64,000 nucleotides of DNA from Bacteroidota bacterium (GTDB taxonomy: Bacteria; Bacteroidota; Bacteroidia; B-17B0; Aurantibacillaceae). The DNA is taken from the NCBI GenBank assembly GCA_016711805.1, contig JADJSH010000038.1, positions 124,001 to 188,000 of the forward strand. The letters run 5' to 3'. The position numbers were made by a program, and so were the translations under genes. Positions 37,218 to 46,414 of this stretch are shown here, piece after piece (positions within the stretch are counted from its first letter, which is position 1; every line of letters starts with the position of its first letter). The notes beneath the pieces were generated by a model. It was not told the origin of the DNA and did no database searches. It worked only from the letters and a program-made list of their open reading frames with translations.

Positions 37218-40200
37218 TTAGTCTAATGTTACATCTAATGCTAATCCACGTAATTCGTGCATTAATACATTAAACGATTCTGGTATACCTGGAGCAGGAA
37301 TGTTTTCGCCTTTTACAATTGCTTCATAAGCTTTTGCACGACCCATTACATCATCCGATTTAATAGTTAACAATTCTTGTAACACGTTAGCTGCACCGTA
37401 TGCTTCTAATGCCCAAACCTCCATCTCACCAAAACGCTGACCACCAAACTGTGCTTTACCACCTAAAGGTTGTTGCGTAATTAATGAATATGGTCCGATT
37501 GAACGAGCATGCATCTTATCATCAACCATGTGTCCTAATTTTAACATGTAAATGATACCTACAGTAGCTGGTTGGTCAAATTTCTCACCTGTACCGCCAT
37601 CAATTAAGAATGTACGACCATATTGAGGGATTTTTGCTTGTGTTGTATAACCATCAATTTGTTCCATTGTAGCACCGTCAAAAATTGGAGTTGAGAATTT
37701 CAATCCTAATTCTTTACCAGCCCACGCTAATACTGTTTCATAAATCTGTCCGATATTCATACGAGATGGTACACCTAACGGATTTAATACGATATCAACT
37801 GGAGTTCCATCATCTAAGAATGGCATGTCTTCGTCTTTAACGATACGAGCAACAATACCTTTGTTACCGTGACGACCCGCCATCTTATCACCCACTTTTA
37901 ACTTACGTTTTTGTGCGATGTAAACTTTTGCTAATTGAACAATACCATTTGGTAACTCATCACCAACAGTAATTTGGAACTTAGCACGTTTGTACTGACC
38001 TAAATAATCATTAAACTTGATCATGAAGTTATGTAACAAACGCTCAATTTGCTCATTTTTATCTTTATCAGTTGTCCAGTTACCTGGGTTAACTTCAGAG
38101 AAATCAACTTTCTCTAATAATTTTTGAGTGAATTTAGTTCCTTTAGTAATTACCTCTTCGCCTAAGATATTAGTAACACCTTGCGATGTACGACCATTAA
38201 CTAGTTCAAATAATTTTTCAATTAATTGGTATTTAATGTTAGCAATATCTTTATTATGATCTGCATCTAATTTCTCAATTAAAGGCTTCTCATCAGCTTT
38301 TTGCTTTTTATCTTTAATAGCACGAGAGAATAATTTTTTATCAACGATAACACCTTTGATAGAAGGAGATACACGTAAAGACGCATCTTTAACGTCACCT
38401 GCTTTATCACCAAAGATAGCACGTAATAATTTTTCTTCTGGAGATGGATCAGTTTCACCTTTTGGAGTAATTTTTCCAATTAAGATGTCACCTTCTTTAA
38501 CCTCAGCACCAACACGAATCACACCTTTTTCATCTAAATCTTTAGTTGCATCTTCACTTACGTTAGGAATATCTGGAGTTAACTCTTCCATTCCACGTTT
38601 TGTGTCACGCACTTCTAATGAATATTCATCAATATGAATAGATGTAAAGATATCATCACGGATGATACGTTCAGAGATTACAATCGCATCCTCAAAGTTA
38701 TAACCTTTCCAAGGCATGAACGCTACTTTTAAGTTACGTCCTAATGCTAATTCACCTTTATCGGTTGCATAACCATCACATAATACTTGTCCTTTTACAA
38801 CTTTATCACCTTTCTTAACGATAGGTTTTAAGTTCATACAAGTACTTTGGTTGGTTTTTTGGAATTTAGTTAATTTATAAGTTCTAACATCACCTTCAAA
38901 CGATACTAATTTCTCGTCGTTAGTTCTGTTGTAACGAATTACAATTTCTCTTGCATCAACATATTCAACAATTCCTTCGCCTTCTGCATTAATTAATACA
39001 CGGCTATCTTCTGCTACACGAGCTTCAATACCAGTACCAACAATTGGTGCTTCAGGACGCATTAATGGAACTGCTTGACGTTGCATGTTTGATCCCATCA
39101 AGGCACGGTTGGCATCATCATGTTCCAAGAAAGGAATTAATGAAGCGGCAATCGATGCAATTTGGTTAGGAGCAACATCCATCAAGTTTACTTTAGATGG
39201 GTCAATTACTGGGAAATCTCCTTCGTAACGAGCAGTTACTTTGTCACTTACAAAGTTTCCTTTTTCATCTAATTCTGCTGATGTTTGAGCAATATTTTTT
39301 TGATCTTCTTCTTCAGCCGTTAAATAAGTAATTCCTTTATTTACTTCAACTTTACCATTAGTTACACTACGGAAAGGTGTTTCAATAAATCCTAATTTAT
39401 TAACTTTTGCGAAAACGCATAATGAAGAAATTAATCCAATGTTTGGTCCTTCTGGAGTTTCAATTGTACATAAACGTCCGTAGTGAGTGTAGTGAACGTC
39501 ACGTACCTCAAAACCTGCACGCTCACGAGATAAACCTCCTGGCCCTAGTGCCGAAAGACGACGCTTATGCGTGATCTCCGATAAAGGGTTGGTTTGATCC
39601 ATGAACTGAGATAATTGATTAGTTCCGAAGAACGAATTAATTACAGAAGATAATGTTTTTGCATTAATCAAATCGGTTGGTGTAAATACCTCGTTATCAC
39701 GAACGTTCATACGTTCACGAATAGTACGAGCCATACGAGCTAAACCAACACCGAATTGAGAGAATAATTGTTCACCAACTGTACGAACACGACGGTTAGA
39801 TAAGTGATCGATATCATCCACATCAGTTTTAGAGTTAATTAATTCGATCAAATATTTCATGATCAAAATAATATCTTCTCTTGTAAAAACACGAATATTC
39901 ATAGGAATATCGATACCTAACTTTTTGTTGATACGGAAACGACCTACTTCACCTAAATCATAACGTTTGTCAGAGAAGAATAACTTGTCGATTACTCCAC
40001 GAGCTGTTTCTTCATCAGGTGGCTCAGCATTACGAAGTAAACGGTAGATATACTCGATTGCTTCTTTTTCTGAGTTAGTTGAATCTTTTTGTAACGTATT
40101 GTAGATAATAGCAAAATCTGCTGTATTTACGTCTTCTTTGTGCAAGATGATAGATTTAACACCAGCGTCAGCAATTAAGTCGATATGTAAGTCATCTAAA

Positions 40201-41030
40201 ATCGTTTCACGATCTAAGATAACCTCGTTACGCTCAATTGATACAACTTCCCCGGTATCCTCATCTACGAAATCCTCAATCCAAGTTTTTAAAACACGAG
40301 CAGCTAGTCTACGACCAACCTCACGTTTTAAACCTGCTTTCGAAACTTTCACTTCGTCAGCTAAACCAAAAATTTCTAAAATTTGTTTATCACTTTCAAA
40401 ACCAATAGCACGTAATAATGTGGTTACTGGTAACTTTTTCTTACGATCAATGTAAGCATACATCACGTTGTTGATGTCAGTTGCAAACTCAATCCAAGAA
40501 CCTTTGAAAGGAATAACACGAGCACTATATAATTTAGTACCATTAGCGTGACGGCTTTGGCCGAAGAACACGCCTGGAGAACGGTGTAATTGAGAAACAA
40601 TAACACGCTCAGCACCATTGATTACGAAAGAACCTTTTGGTGTCATGTACGGGATTGTTCCCAAATAAACGTCCTGCACGATGGTTTCAAAATCTTCATG
40701 TTCAGGATCAGTACAGTAAAGCTTTAATTTAGCTTTTAAAGGCACTGAATAAGTTAAACCACGGCTAATACACTCTTCAAGAGCATAGCGTGGTGGATCT
40801 ACGAAATAATCCAAAAATTCCAACACGAAATTATTTCTCGCATCAGAGATAGGAAAGTTTTCGGCAAATACGCGGAATAAACCTTCGTTTTTACGGTTAT
40901 CCGGTGTAGTTTCTAATTGAAAGAAATCTTGGAAAGATTTCACTTGTATATCCAAAAAATCTGGATATTCAATTGGAAATTTGTTTGAAGAGAAATTAAT
41001 TCTCTGTGATTTTTTAATTGCTGTAGCCAA
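37218..41030 (-). CDS. rpoB: DNA-directed RNA polymerase beta subunit
   Basis: The 1270-residue protein has a typical Bacteroidota RpoB start MATAIKKSQRINFSS. The rifampicin region reads GTNQLSQFMDQTNPLSEITHKRRLSALGPGG, with wild-type-looking Ser, Asp and His positions. The C-terminal part has GGKAQFGGQRFGEMEVWALEAYGA. The hybrid-binding and clamp regions are intact. It lies 120 nt after rplL with a strong hairpin between them, where an attenuator or processing site is known in other bacteria. Confidence 0.98.
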   Translation of the reverse strand: MATAIKKSQRINFSSNKFPIEYPDFLDIQVKSFQDFFQLETTPDNRKNEGLFRVFAENFPISDARNNFVLEFLDYFVDPPRYALEECISRGLTYSVPLKAKLKLYCTDPEHEDFETIVQDVYLGTIPYMTPKGSFVINGAERVIVSQLHRSPGVFFGQSRHANGTKLYSARVIPFKGSWIEFATDINNVMYAYIDRKKKLPVTTLLRAIGFESDKQILEIFGLADEVKVSKAGLKREVGRRLAARVLKTWIEDFVDEDTGEVVSIERNEVILDRETILDDLHIDLIADAGVKSIILHKEDVNTADFAIIYNTLQKDSTNSEKEAIEYIYRLLRNAEPPDEETARGVIDKLFFSDKRYDLGEVGRFRINKKLGIDIPMNIRVFTREDIILIMKYLIELINSKTDVDDIDHLSNRRVRTVGEQLFSQFGVGLARMARTIRERMNVRDNEVFTPTDLINAKTLSSVINSFFGTNQLSQFMDQTNPLSEITHKRRLSALGPGGLSRERAGFEVRDVHYTHYGRLCTIETPEGPNIGLISSLCVFAKVNKLGFIETPFRSVTNGKVEVNKGITYLTAEEEDQKNIAQTSAELDEKGNFVSDKVTARYEGDFPVIDPSKVNLMDVAPNQIASIAASLIPFLEHDDANRALMGSNMQRQAVPLMRPEAPIVGTGIEARVAEDSRVLINAEGEGIVEYVDAREIVIRYNRTNDEKLVSFEGDVRTYKLTKFQKTNQSTCMNLKPIVKKGDKVVKGQVLCDGYATDKGELALGRNLKVAFMPWKGYNFEDAIVISERIIRDDIFTSIHIDEYSLEVRDTKRGMEELTPDIPNVSEDATKDLDEKGVIRVGAEVKEGDILIGKITPKGETDPSPEEKLLRAIFGDKAGDVKDASLRVSPSIKGVIVDKKLFSRAIKDKKQKADEKPLIEKLDADHNKDIANIKYQLIEKLFELVNGRTSQGVTNILGEEVITKGTKFTQKLLEKVDFSEVNPGNWTTDKDKNEQIERLLHNFMIKFNDYLGQYKRAKFQITVGDELPNGIVQLAKVYIAQKRKLKVGDKMAGRHGNKGIVARIVKDEDMPFLDDGTPVDIVLNPLGVPSRMNIGQIYETVLAWAGKELGLKFSTPIFDGATMEQIDGYTTQAKIPQYGRTFLIDGGTGEKFDQPATVGIIYMLKLGHMVDDKMHARSIGPYSLITQQPLGGKAQFGGQRFGEMEVWALEAYGAANVLQELLTIKSDDVMGRAKAYEAIVKGENIPAPGIPESFNVLMHELRGLALDVTLD

Positions 41031-41094
41031 TGTAATTAAGTTTATTAGTTAGTATTCTAAAAGAGTTACGCCAATTACTAAAAGCAGAAAAAGG

Positions 41095-41130
41095 GTTAAG
41101 GTCTTTTGCCTGAGCAAAGAAGACCTTAAC
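41095..41130 (-). promoter_or_regulatory. hairpin between rplL and rpoB, possible attenuator or processing site
   Basis: An 11-bp perfect stem GTTAAGGTCTT/AAGACCTTAAC encloses a second stem around TTTTGC/GCAAAG. There is no long T run on the minus strand. A partial terminator or RNase III site at this place is established in E. coli; here it is inferred. Confidence 0.6.
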
Positions 41131-41150
41131 GCCTAAATTTATAAGTAAAA

Positions 41151-41522
41151 TTATTTTACTTCTACTTTTGCACCAGCTTCTTCTAAAGCCTTTTTAATAG
41201 ACTCAGCTTCTTCTTTTGCAATACCTTCTTTAACTGCTTTTGGAGCACCGTCAACTAAATCTTTAGCTTCTTTTAAGCCTAATCCAGTTAAGTCTTTTAC
41301 AACTTTAACTACACCTAATTTAGCTGCACCTGCTTCAACTAAAATTACATCAAAAGATGTTTTAGCTGCTGCTGCGTCAGCACCACCACCGCCTGCTGCT
41401 ACAACTACTGCTGCTGCTGCTGGTTCGATACCATATTCGTCTTTTAATACTGTTGCTAATTCTTGAACTTCTTTAACTGTCAAGTTTACTAATGTTTCAG
41501 CGATTGCTTTTACGTCTGCCAT
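41151..41522 (-). CDS. rplL: 50S ribosomal protein L7/L12
   Basis: The 123-residue protein has an N-terminal dimer helix (MADVKAIAETLVNLTVKEVQ), an Ala/Gly hinge (AAAVVVAAGGGGADAAAAK) and a C-terminal factor-binding domain with GLGLKEAKDLVDGAPK. It forms the stalk with L10. A small GCTTAC/GTAAGC hairpin lies in the 91-nt gap after rplJ. Confidence 0.97.
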   Translation of the reverse strand: MADVKAIAETLVNLTVKEVQELATVLKDEYGIEPAAAAVVVAAGGGGADAAAAKTSFDVILVEAGAAKLGVVKVVKDLTGLGLKEAKDLVDGAPKAVKEGIAKEEAESIKKALEEAGAKVEVK

Positions 41523-41613
41523 TTTATTATTAGTTTAATTTTTGTTTGTTATTAATTTAATTTGTTTTGCTTACCTGCGTAAGCTTGTTTTTTTATTCTT
41601 TGATTCAGTACAA

Positions 41614-42117
41614 TTAAGCTGCTGCTTCGTCGCCACCTTTAAACTTGTTCTCTAAACCACCGATTACGCGTTGGATTGGAGATTGTAATAAGCCAATTAC
41701 TTCGCCTATTAATTCGTTTTTCGATTTTAAGTTTGCTAAAGAATCTAATTTATCGTCACCGATAAAGATCATTTCTTCAACATAAGCTGCTTTTAATTGA
41801 GGTTTATCACCACCTTTACGAAACTCTTTAATTAATTTAGCTGGTACATTAGATGTTTCAGTTAACATTAAAGCAGTTTGGCCTTTTAATGCTGGGATTA
41901 ATTGAGCAAGATTGCTATCGTTTGCACGCTCTAAAGCTTTCGCTAATAAAGTGTTTTTAACAACAGACATGCTTACTTTTTTATCATAGCAAGAACGGCG
42001 TAATTGATTTACCTTTTCTACTGACAAAGAAGAACAATCAGCTAAATAGATTTTTGTGTTAGCATTAAGAATGCTAAGTAATCTATCTATTTCTTGTGTT
42101 TTTTCTTGTTTGTTCAT
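41614..42117 (-). CDS. rplJ: 50S ribosomal protein L10
   Basis: The 167-residue stalk-base protein starts MNKQEKTQEIDRLLSIL and has YLADCSSLSVEKVNQLRR and the C-terminal L7/L12-binding helix. It lies 15 nt after rplA, so there is little room for an L10 autoregulatory leader here. Confidence 0.96.
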   Translation of the reverse strand: MNKQEKTQEIDRLLSILNANTKIYLADCSSLSVEKVNQLRRSCYDKKVSMSVVKNTLLAKALERANDSNLAQLIPALKGQTALMLTETSNVPAKLIKEFRKGGDKPQLKAAYVEEMIFIGDDKLDSLANLKSKNELIGEVIGLLQSPIQRVIGGLENKFKGGDEAAA

Positions 42118-42132
42118 AATAGAGTTTTTTTA

Positions 42133-42825
42133 TTAATTAAATGTTTTTGGATCAATTTGAATACCTGCACTCATTGTGCTGCTCATGTACACAGATCTAA
42201 CATATGTACCTCTTGCAGAAGATGGTTTTAATTTTACGATTGCATTTAAAACTTCCATCGCGTTTTCAGTTAATTTTTGAGCGTCGAAAGATGCTCTACC
42301 AATTCCTGTGTGAACGATACCTGCTTTATCTACTTTAAAGTCAATTTTACCACCTTTTGAATCAGTAACTGCTTTACCAATATCCATGGTAACAGTTCCT
42401 GTTTTAGGGTTAGGCATTAATCCACGAGGACCTAATACACGACCTAATGCACCTACTTTACCCATTACTGAAGGCATAGTGATGATTACGTCTACATCTG
42501 TCCATCCGTTTTTAATTTTTTCAATGTATTCGTCTAATCCAACGTAATCCGCACCTGCAGCTTTAGCTTCTGCTTCCTTATCAGGAGTAACAATTGCTAA
42601 AACGCGCAACACTTTACCAGTACCGTGAGGTAAGGTAACAGTTCCACGAACCATTTGATTAGCTTTACGAGGATCAACTCCTAAACGGATCGCAAGATCC
42701 ACGGATGCATCAAATTTAGTAGTGGTAATTTCTTTCACTACTTTTGAAGCTTCAGCCACAGTGTGTGCTTTGTTCACATCGAACTTAGCGTCTGCTGACT
42801 TTCTTTTTTTAGTTAACGTTGCCAT
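42133..42825 (-). CDS. rplA: 50S ribosomal protein L1
   Basis: The 230-residue L1 protein has the signature region VGALGRVLGPRGLMPNPKTG and AIVKLKPSSARGTYV near the end. It binds 23S rRNA at the L1 stalk and, in other bacteria, represses its own operon. It lies 36 nt after rplK. Confidence 0.97.
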   Translation of the reverse strand: MATLTKKRKSADAKFDVNKAHTVAEASKVVKEITTTKFDASVDLAIRLGVDPRKANQMVRGTVTLPHGTGKVLRVLAIVTPDKEAEAKAAGADYVGLDEYIEKIKNGWTDVDVIITMPSVMGKVGALGRVLGPRGLMPNPKTGTVTMDIGKAVTDSKGGKIDFKVDKAGIVHTGIGRASFDAQKLTENAMEVLNAIVKLKPSSARGTYVRSVYMSSTMSAGIQIDPKTFN

Positions 42826-42861
42826 TTTTTAAAAAGCTGTTTTTGGTTAATATTAATTTAA

Positions 42862-43305
42862 TTAAGGTTTTACAGGTGCCTCGCCTGTTGTTGTGATTCC
42901 CATGCTACGTGCAGTACCTGCTACCATTGACATTGCAGATTCGATTGTAAAACAGTTCATGTCTACAATTTTATCTTGTGCGATAGTACGAATTTGATCC
43001 CATGAAATAGAACCAACTTTTTTACGGTTGCTTTCGCCAGAACCTTGCTTAACTTTAGTTACCTCTAAAATTTGAACTGCTACTGGTGTACGTTTGATAA
43101 TGAAATCGAACGTTTTATCAACATAAACATTAATCAAAACTGGTAATACTTTACCTGCTTGTTCTTGAGTTCTAGCATTAAACTGCTTACAGAACTCCAT
43201 AATGTTTACACCTTTTGCACCTAATGCAGGACCAATTGGAGGCGACGGGTTAGCAGCTCCACCTTTAATTTGAAGCTTTACAATTGCTGATAACTCTTTT
43301 GCCAT
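42862..43305 (-). CDS. rplK: 50S ribosomal protein L11
   Basis: The 147-residue L11 has the N-terminal GGAANPSPPIGPALGAKGVN loop and C-terminal rRNA-binding helices. It is preceded by a 117-nt spacer with 9-bp complementary arms, the usual place for an L1-binding translational operator. Confidence 0.97.
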   Translation of the reverse strand: MAKELSAIVKLQIKGGAANPSPPIGPALGAKGVNIMEFCKQFNARTQEQAGKVLPVLINVYVDKTFDFIIKRTPVAVQILEVTKVKQGSGESNRKKVGSISWDQIRTIAQDKIVDMNCFTIESAMSMVAGTARSMGITTTGEAPVKP

Positions 43306-43336
43306 TTTTTTGTTTTTATTTATTGTTACATTGTTA

Positions 43337-43407
43337 GTATAAATCGAGAATTAAAGTTGACTTTGAGTTGGAAGCAGCAAAGCGGCTCATTTTAACCTGA
43401 TTTATAC
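43337..43407 (-). promoter_or_regulatory. structured nusG-rplK leader, possible L1 operator
   Basis: GTATAAATC (43337-43345) and GATTTATAC (43399-43407) are complementary and enclose a smaller TGAG/CTCA hairpin with GC-rich flank. L1 feedback on the rplK-rplA message acts in this leader in other bacteria. The L1-site match here is inferred. Confidence 0.45.
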
Positions 43408-43422
43408 CATTCAATTTCTTAA

Positions 43423-43995
43423 TTATTCTATTTCTACTTCACCAAAGCTTAATTCAACTGGAGTTTTACGTCCAAAAATCTTAACCGTAACTTTGATTTT
43501 TTTCTTCTCTTCGTTAATTTCTTCAATAGTACCACTGAAACCGTTGAAAGGTCCGTTAGTTACTTTAACCGATTCTCCAACAGTATAATTACTAGTAACT
43601 ACGCTATCAGCTTCTGTTAATTCATCTACTTTACCTAAAATACGATTTACTTCAGATAAACGCATTGGAACAGCTTCTCCACGTTTAGTTTCACCTAAAA
43701 AACCAATAACACCAGTGATGTTTTTGATAATATGTGTGATTTCACCTACTAAAGCTGCTTCAATTAATACATAACCTGGGTAGAAAGAACGTTCTTTTTG
43801 AATTTTCTTTCCGTTACGAATTTGAATAAATTTTTCAGTAGGAATTAAAACTTGTGATACATAATCGTTTAATTTTAAACGATTAATTTCTACTTCAATA
43901 TATTGTTTTACTTTTTTCTCTTGTCCGCTAATAGCACGTACTACGTACCATTTTTTTACAATCGAAGAAGTTTCTTTATTTACTGTTTCAGCCAT
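43423..43995 (-). CDS. nusG: transcription termination/antitermination factor NusG
   Basis: The 190-residue protein has an NGN domain (about 12-125: KWYVVRAISGQEKKVKQYIE, YPGYVLIEA) and a C-terminal KOW domain (VGESVKVTNGPFNGFSGTIEEI). It binds RNA polymerase and links it to Rho or ribosomes. It is 17 nt after secE, as in most bacteria. Confidence 0.96.
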   Translation of the reverse strand: MAETVNKETSSIVKKWYVVRAISGQEKKVKQYIEVEINRLKLNDYVSQVLIPTEKFIQIRNGKKIQKERSFYPGYVLIEAALVGEITHIIKNITGVIGFLGETKRGEAVPMRLSEVNRILGKVDELTEADSVVTSNYTVGESVKVTNGPFNGFSGTIEEINEEKKKIKVTVKIFGRKTPVELSFGEVEIE

Positions 43996-44012
43996 TTTGT
44001 AAGTATAAAAAA

Positions 44013-44213
44013 TTATAAACTATTCACCATTTGATAAGCTAATTCCATTAACTTACTAAATGCTGCATCCATACCCCAAACTATAAGACCAATAATGATA
44101 GACGCTACCATTACTAATAAAGCGCTACTTTGAAGTTCAGGCCAAGTTGGCCAAGTAACTTTATTAAATAATTCGTCTTTAGTTTCTTCTATATATGTTC
44201 CAAACTTACTCAT
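44013..44213 (-). CDS. secE: preprotein translocase subunit SecE
   Basis: The 66-residue protein starts MSKFGTYIEETKDELFNKVTW, with the conserved SecE amphipathic helix (VTWPTWPELQSSA) and one membrane helix. A start 15 codons upstream is possible, but the extra residues are not SecE-like. It forms SecYEG with SecY and SecG encoded elsewhere. It is followed by nusG. Confidence 0.93.
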   Translation of the reverse strand: MSKFGTYIEETKDELFNKVTWPTWPELQSSALLVMVASIIIGLIVWGMDAAFSKLMELAYQMVNSL

Positions 44214-44289
44214 CTTTGTTAATTTTAGATTTAAAATTTTAGATGTAAGAAATTTCACTTTCTTATCTCTTCCTTCTAACTTTATTTAG

Positions 44290-44360
44290 CACGGGAGGAG
44301 GGATTCGAACCCCCATCAGCGGTTTTGGAGACCGATATTCTACCCTTGAACTACTCCCGT
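44290..44360 (-). tRNA. tRNA-Trp (CCA)
   Basis: The cloverleaf on the minus strand has acceptor ACGGGAG/CTCCCGT, anticodon loop CTCCAAA and T-loop GTTCGAATC. The 3' CCA is not encoded. It sits between tuf and secE, the classic position. Confidence 0.95.
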
Positions 44361-44380
44361 AAAATACATTATTTATTAAA

Positions 44381-44419
44381 TAGCAAAATGGCTAAGCCTT
44401 TCGGCAAGCCATTTTGCTA
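44381..44419 (-). terminator. hairpin after tuf
   Basis: A 13-bp perfect stem TAGCAAAATGGCT with its complement and a nested GCC/GGC stem lies between tuf and tRNA-Trp. The T run is weak, so it may be a partial terminator or a processing site. Confidence 0.6.
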
Positions 44420-44433
44420 AAAAAATGCAGTTA

Positions 44434-45621
44434 TTATGCTAAGATTTCAGTTACTTGACCAGCACCTACAGTACGGCCACCTTCACGCATTGCAAAACGT
44501 AAACCTTTATCCATAGCTACAGCTGAATGTAATTCAACTTGAATAGTAACGTTATCACCTGGCATAACCATTTCGCGTCCTGCTTCTAAAGTAATCTCTC
44601 CAGTTACGTCAGTTGTACGTAAGTAGAATTGAGGACGGTATTTGTTATGGAATGGAGTGTGACGTCCACCTTCTTCTTTTTTCAAGATATAAACCTCAGC
44701 TTTGAATTTTTTGTGAGCTTTGATAGAACCTGGTTTAACGATAACCATACCACGACGGATATCAGCTTTGTCAATACCACGTAATAATAAACCTACGTTA
44801 TCTCCAGCCTCACCGTAATCTAAAATTTTACGGAACATCTCAACACCTGTAACAGTAGAAGTTAATTTTTCATCACCCATACCAATAATCTCAACTGGAT
44901 CATTAGAGTTAATTACACCTGTTTCGATACGACCTGTAGCAACAGTTCCACGACCAGTAATTGTAAATACATCTTCAACCGGCATTAAGAATGGTTTTTC
45001 TTTTTCACGTGGAGGTAATGGAATAAAGCTATCAACAGCATCCATTAATTCCATAATTTTGTCAACCCATTTTGGATCGTTATTTAATCCACCTAAAGCA
45101 GAACCTTTAATGATTGGAGTGTTATCACCATCAAACTTGTAGAATGATAATAATTCACGGATTTCCATTTCAACTAATTCTAATAACTCAGCATCTTCAA
45201 CCATATCCACTTTATTCATGAATACAACGATAGCAGGTACACCTACTTGACGAGCTAATAAGATATGCTCACGAGTTTGAGGCATAGGACCATCAGTAGA
45301 AGCAACAACTAAAATAGCTCCATCCATTTGTGCAGCACCTGTAATCATGTTTTTTACATAATCCGCGTGACCTGGACAATCTACGTGCGCGTAGTGACGT
45401 GTAGCTGTTTGATACTCAACGTGTGAAGTATTAATAGTAATACCACGTTCTTTTTCTTCAGGAGCATTATCAATAGAAGAGAAATCTCTTACTTCTGATA
45501 AACCTTTAGATGCTAATACAGTAGTAATTGCAGCTGTTAATGTCGTTTTACCGTGATCTACGTGACCAATTGTTCCAATGTTTACGTGTGGTTTGGAACG
45601 GTCGAATTTTTCTTTAGCCAT
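44434..45621 (-). CDS. tuf: translation elongation factor Tu
   Basis: The 395-residue GTPase has G1 GHVDHGKT, G2 region RGITINTSH, G3 DCPGHADY, G4 NKVD and G5 SAL motifs, then domains II and III ending RTVGAGQVTEILA. It delivers aminoacyl-tRNA to the ribosome. It lies in a tRNA-tuf-tRNA transcription unit. Confidence 0.98.
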   Translation of the reverse strand: MAKEKFDRSKPHVNIGTIGHVDHGKTTLTAAITTVLASKGLSEVRDFSSIDNAPEEKERGITINTSHVEYQTATRHYAHVDCPGHADYVKNMITGAAQMDGAILVVASTDGPMPQTREHILLARQVGVPAIVVFMNKVDMVEDAELLELVEMEIRELLSFYKFDGDNTPIIKGSALGGLNNDPKWVDKIMELMDAVDSFIPLPPREKEKPFLMPVEDVFTITGRGTVATGRIETGVINSNDPVEIIGMGDEKLTSTVTGVEMFRKILDYGEAGDNVGLLLRGIDKADIRRGMVIVKPGSIKAHKKFKAEVYILKKEEGGRHTPFHNKYRPQFYLRTTDVTGEITLEAGREMVMPGDNVTIQVELHSAVAMDKGLRFAMREGGRTVGAGQVTEILA

Positions 45622-45685
45622 TGTTATTTTGTTTATTTGTTATTATTATTAATTATTTAATTTATTCGTTTTTTCTCTTTGTTTG

Positions 45686-45757
45686 AGCTGTTGAGCGGGA
45701 TTGAACCGCCGACCTCCTCCTTACCAAGGAGGTGCTCTACCACTGAGCTACAACAGC
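45686..45757 (-). tRNA. tRNA-Thr (GGT)
   Basis: The cloverleaf on the minus strand has acceptor GCTGTTG/CAACAGC, anticodon loop TTGGTAA and T-arm GGCGGTTCAATCCCGC. The discriminator base is T and CCA is not encoded. Confidence 0.94.
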
Positions 45758-45953
45758 TTATTAAATATGATTTCTAAAAGTCATATTATTTTGACTCTGC
45801 TGTTTGCTGTATTTTAAAGAACTTTACTCTTGTATACACGAAAAGTCCCTCTTTTTGGGGACATTCAAAAGAATTGAGACCGCCTACGCAAGCCTTTTCT
45901 GTCTTTTGTCCGTTTATACGGTTATTCATCAACTTCACACAACCTCATTCTAT
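45758..45953 (-). other. spacer between tRNA-Thr and tRNA-Gly
   Basis: No gene is seen in these 196 nt. They hold two hairpins (AATATGA/TCATATT at 45764-45787; GTCCC/GGGAC at 45845-45862) and the string TTTTAAAGAAC, also found at 46244-46254 just upstream of the first tRNA. It is likely a processing spacer. Confidence 0.5.
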
Positions 45954-46029
45954 TGGAGCGAAAGACGGGTCTCGAACCCGCAACCTCCAGCTTGGAAGGC
46001 TGGAGCTCTACCAATTGAGCTACTTTCGC
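45954..46029 (-). tRNA. tRNA-Gly (TCC)
   Basis: The cloverleaf has acceptor GCGAAAG/CTTTCGC, anticodon loop CTTCCAA and T-arm GCGGGTTCGAGACCCGT. The 3' end reads TCCA, so CCA is encoded, unlike its neighbours. Confidence 0.95.
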
Positions 46030-46065
46030 TTAATCTCTTAACAATGCGACAACCATCGTTTAATG

Positions 46066-46146
46066 TGGGGACAGGAGGATTCGAACCTCCGAAGTCGAAA
46101 CAACAGATTTACAGTCTGTCCCATTTGGCCACTCTGGTATATCCCC
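46066..46146 (-). tRNA. tRNA-Tyr (GTA)
   Basis: The cloverleaf has acceptor GGGGATA/TGTCCCC, anticodon loop CTGTAAA, a long variable arm and T-arm GGAGGTTCGAATCCTCC. CCA is not encoded. Confidence 0.95.
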
Positions 46147-46157
46147 ATTTTAAAAAG

Positions 46158-46230
46158 AGCCGAAGAAGGGACTCGAACCCCCGACCTACTGATTACAAAT
46201 CAGTGGCTCTACCAGCTGAGCTACTTCGGC
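46158..46230 (-). tRNA. tRNA-Thr (TGT)
   Basis: The cloverleaf has acceptor GCCGAAG/CTTCGGC, anticodon loop TTTGTAA and T-arm CGGGGGTTCGAGTCCCT. It is the first gene of the tRNA-tuf unit. CCA is not encoded. Confidence 0.95.
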
Positions 46231-46274
46231 TTAATTTTTTTGCTTTTAAAGAACGTCCCTTTTAATTGGGGTTG

Positions 46275-46305
46275 CAAATTTAATAACAATTTCTGTTGTT
46301 GCAAA
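46275..46305 (-). promoter_or_regulatory. promoter of the tRNA-tuf-secE-nusG unit
   Basis: On the minus strand TTTG (46305-46302), exactly 19 bp and TAAATTTG (46282-46275) match the Bacteroidota consensus in full. It lies 45 nt upstream of tRNA-Thr (TGT). Confidence 0.8.
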
Positions 46306-46362
46306 AAAATATATAACTTTTTTCGTTTTTTTTCGAAAATAATTGTTTTTAGTTCTATATGT

Positions 46363-46400
46363 AAACAAAAATGGAAGGAAAAATCCTTCCATTTTTGTTT
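46363..46400 (-). terminator. terminator of the 2-Cys peroxiredoxin gene
   Basis: A 17-bp perfect stem AAACAAAAATGGAAGGA with its complement and loop AAAA lies 14 nt after the stop. The inner T run TTTTT and outer TTTGTTT give the U-rich side. Confidence 0.85.
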
Positions 46401-46414
46401 AATTAAACTGCTAT

